A stretch of DNA of 64,000 nt, taken from NCBI GenBank assembly GCA_002102555.1, contig MCFL01000051.1:1-64000 (forward strand), in the 5' to 3' direction. The notes beneath the pieces are model-generated. The model worked only from the letters and a program-made list of their open reading frames with translations, made no database searches and was not told where the DNA came from. Both the position numbers and the translations under genes were made by a program. Shown piece after piece: positions 63,664 through 64,000 of the stretch; position 1 is the first letter of the stretch, and every line of letters begins with the position of its first letter. The stretch is from Catenaria anguillulae PL171. Lineage: Eukaryota; Blastocladiomycota; Blastocladiomycetes; Blastocladiales; Catenariaceae.

Positions 63664-64000
63664 TCAAGATCGGCGCAGCCGGCCGACGGCACCCTTCTTC
63701 TTGTCGAAATACGCACGCTCTTCCTTCGTTACCCCTGCACCAATCAAAATTCGCTCAACTACAGTCGAGCGAACGAAGCCATTCGGAATGGGAAAGTCTC
63801 TCAAAAGTGGCACAATGGCCTCCTCGGCAATCCAACCCACCCAGCACGTCCTTTGGCCAAACTTCATGTGTGCACTGACAAACGAGCCCCTAATACCCTT
63901 GCTGTTGGTTGATTCTTTTCGCAGGAAGATGACTGACGCCGTGGTTGTAAGCGTAGTGGCGCGTACGTACTCGCCGCAAATGTCGTGGGCGCCACACGAA
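63664..64000 (-). CDS. Partial unrecognised frame crossing the right edge
   Basis: An open minus-strand frame runs from the window edge to a stop at 63664. It includes SCGAHDICGEYVRATTLTTT, then SFVSAHMKFGQRTCWVGWIA, PLLRDFPIPNGFVRSTVVER and ILIGAGVTKEERAYFDKKKG. It has mixed composition and looks coding. The start lies outside the window. It could be the first exon of the transposase-associated gene downstream of it on the same strand, or a separate gene. Confidence 0.45.
   Translation of the reverse strand, partial: SCGAHDICGEYVRATTLTTTASVIFLRKESTNSKGIRGSFVSAHMKFGQRTCWVGWIAEEAIVPLLRDFPIPNGFVRSTVVERILIGAGVTKEERAYFDKKKGAVGRLRRS

Noticed and set aside
1-64000. tRNA, rRNA or LTR-type elements
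   Set aside because: I saw no convincing tRNA box pair, rRNA-like stretch, or reverse transcriptase, integrase or paired long terminal repeats. A covariance-model scan was not possible.

Overview
This is nuclear DNA of a GC-rich, gene-dense eukaryote that looks like an early-diverging zoosporic fungus. My guess is Blastocladiomycota or Chytridiomycota; no sequence search was possible. The reasons are compact genes with short GT-AG introns (mostly 58-120 bp), a fungal gene set (an Mtc6-like protein, a secreted protein with a Lys-Arg propeptide site), and the EF-like GTPase EFL instead of canonical eEF1A. Two genes resemble proteins usually found in ciliated organisms (a FAM92/CIBAR-like BAR protein and an NSUN7-like protein).

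Layout. 0-8 kb: two direct copies of a 1.2-1.3 kb block carrying a histidine-rich repeat-protein gene, flanking a low-complexity protein with a hydrolase-like C-terminus and an Arp10-like gene. 8-12.3 kb: a GPCR-like seven-helix gene and an inositol polyphosphate kinase (ITPK1) gene. 12.7-19.8 kb: argininosuccinate lyase, an unrecognised gene, and a very long DUF924-FSH1-LRR gene. 20.4-36.6 kb: two inverted 2.3 kb arms, each with a somatomedin-B-like secreted protein gene, enclosing sphingosine-1-phosphate lyase, pyruvate kinase, maleylacetoacetate isomerase, a 23-bp minisatellite and an Mtc6-like gene. 37-45 kb: a full ABCC transporter and a BAR protein. 46-48.5 kb: an unrecognised gene, a hAT transposase tail and a small membrane protein. 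49-60 kb: NDUFA8, GPHR (Golgi pH regulator), an NSUN7-like protein, EFL and PIG-O. 60.8-64 kb: a piggyBac-type transposase with uncharacterised exons beside it.

The genes are mostly unrelated housekeeping genes, so no operon-like pathway is visible. Weak links are membrane lipid and Golgi/ER functions (S1P lyase, PIG-O, GPHR) and primary metabolism (pyruvate kinase, ASL, maleylacetoacetate isomerase).

Caution for every reader: several clearly conserved genes (EFL, ITPK1, the LRR part of the fusion gene, the piggyBac transposase) are broken only by single-base shortfalls, many of them at short homopolymers. That pattern suggests unpolished assembly errors more than true pseudogenes. Apparent frameshifts in this window should not be read as loss of function without checking raw reads.
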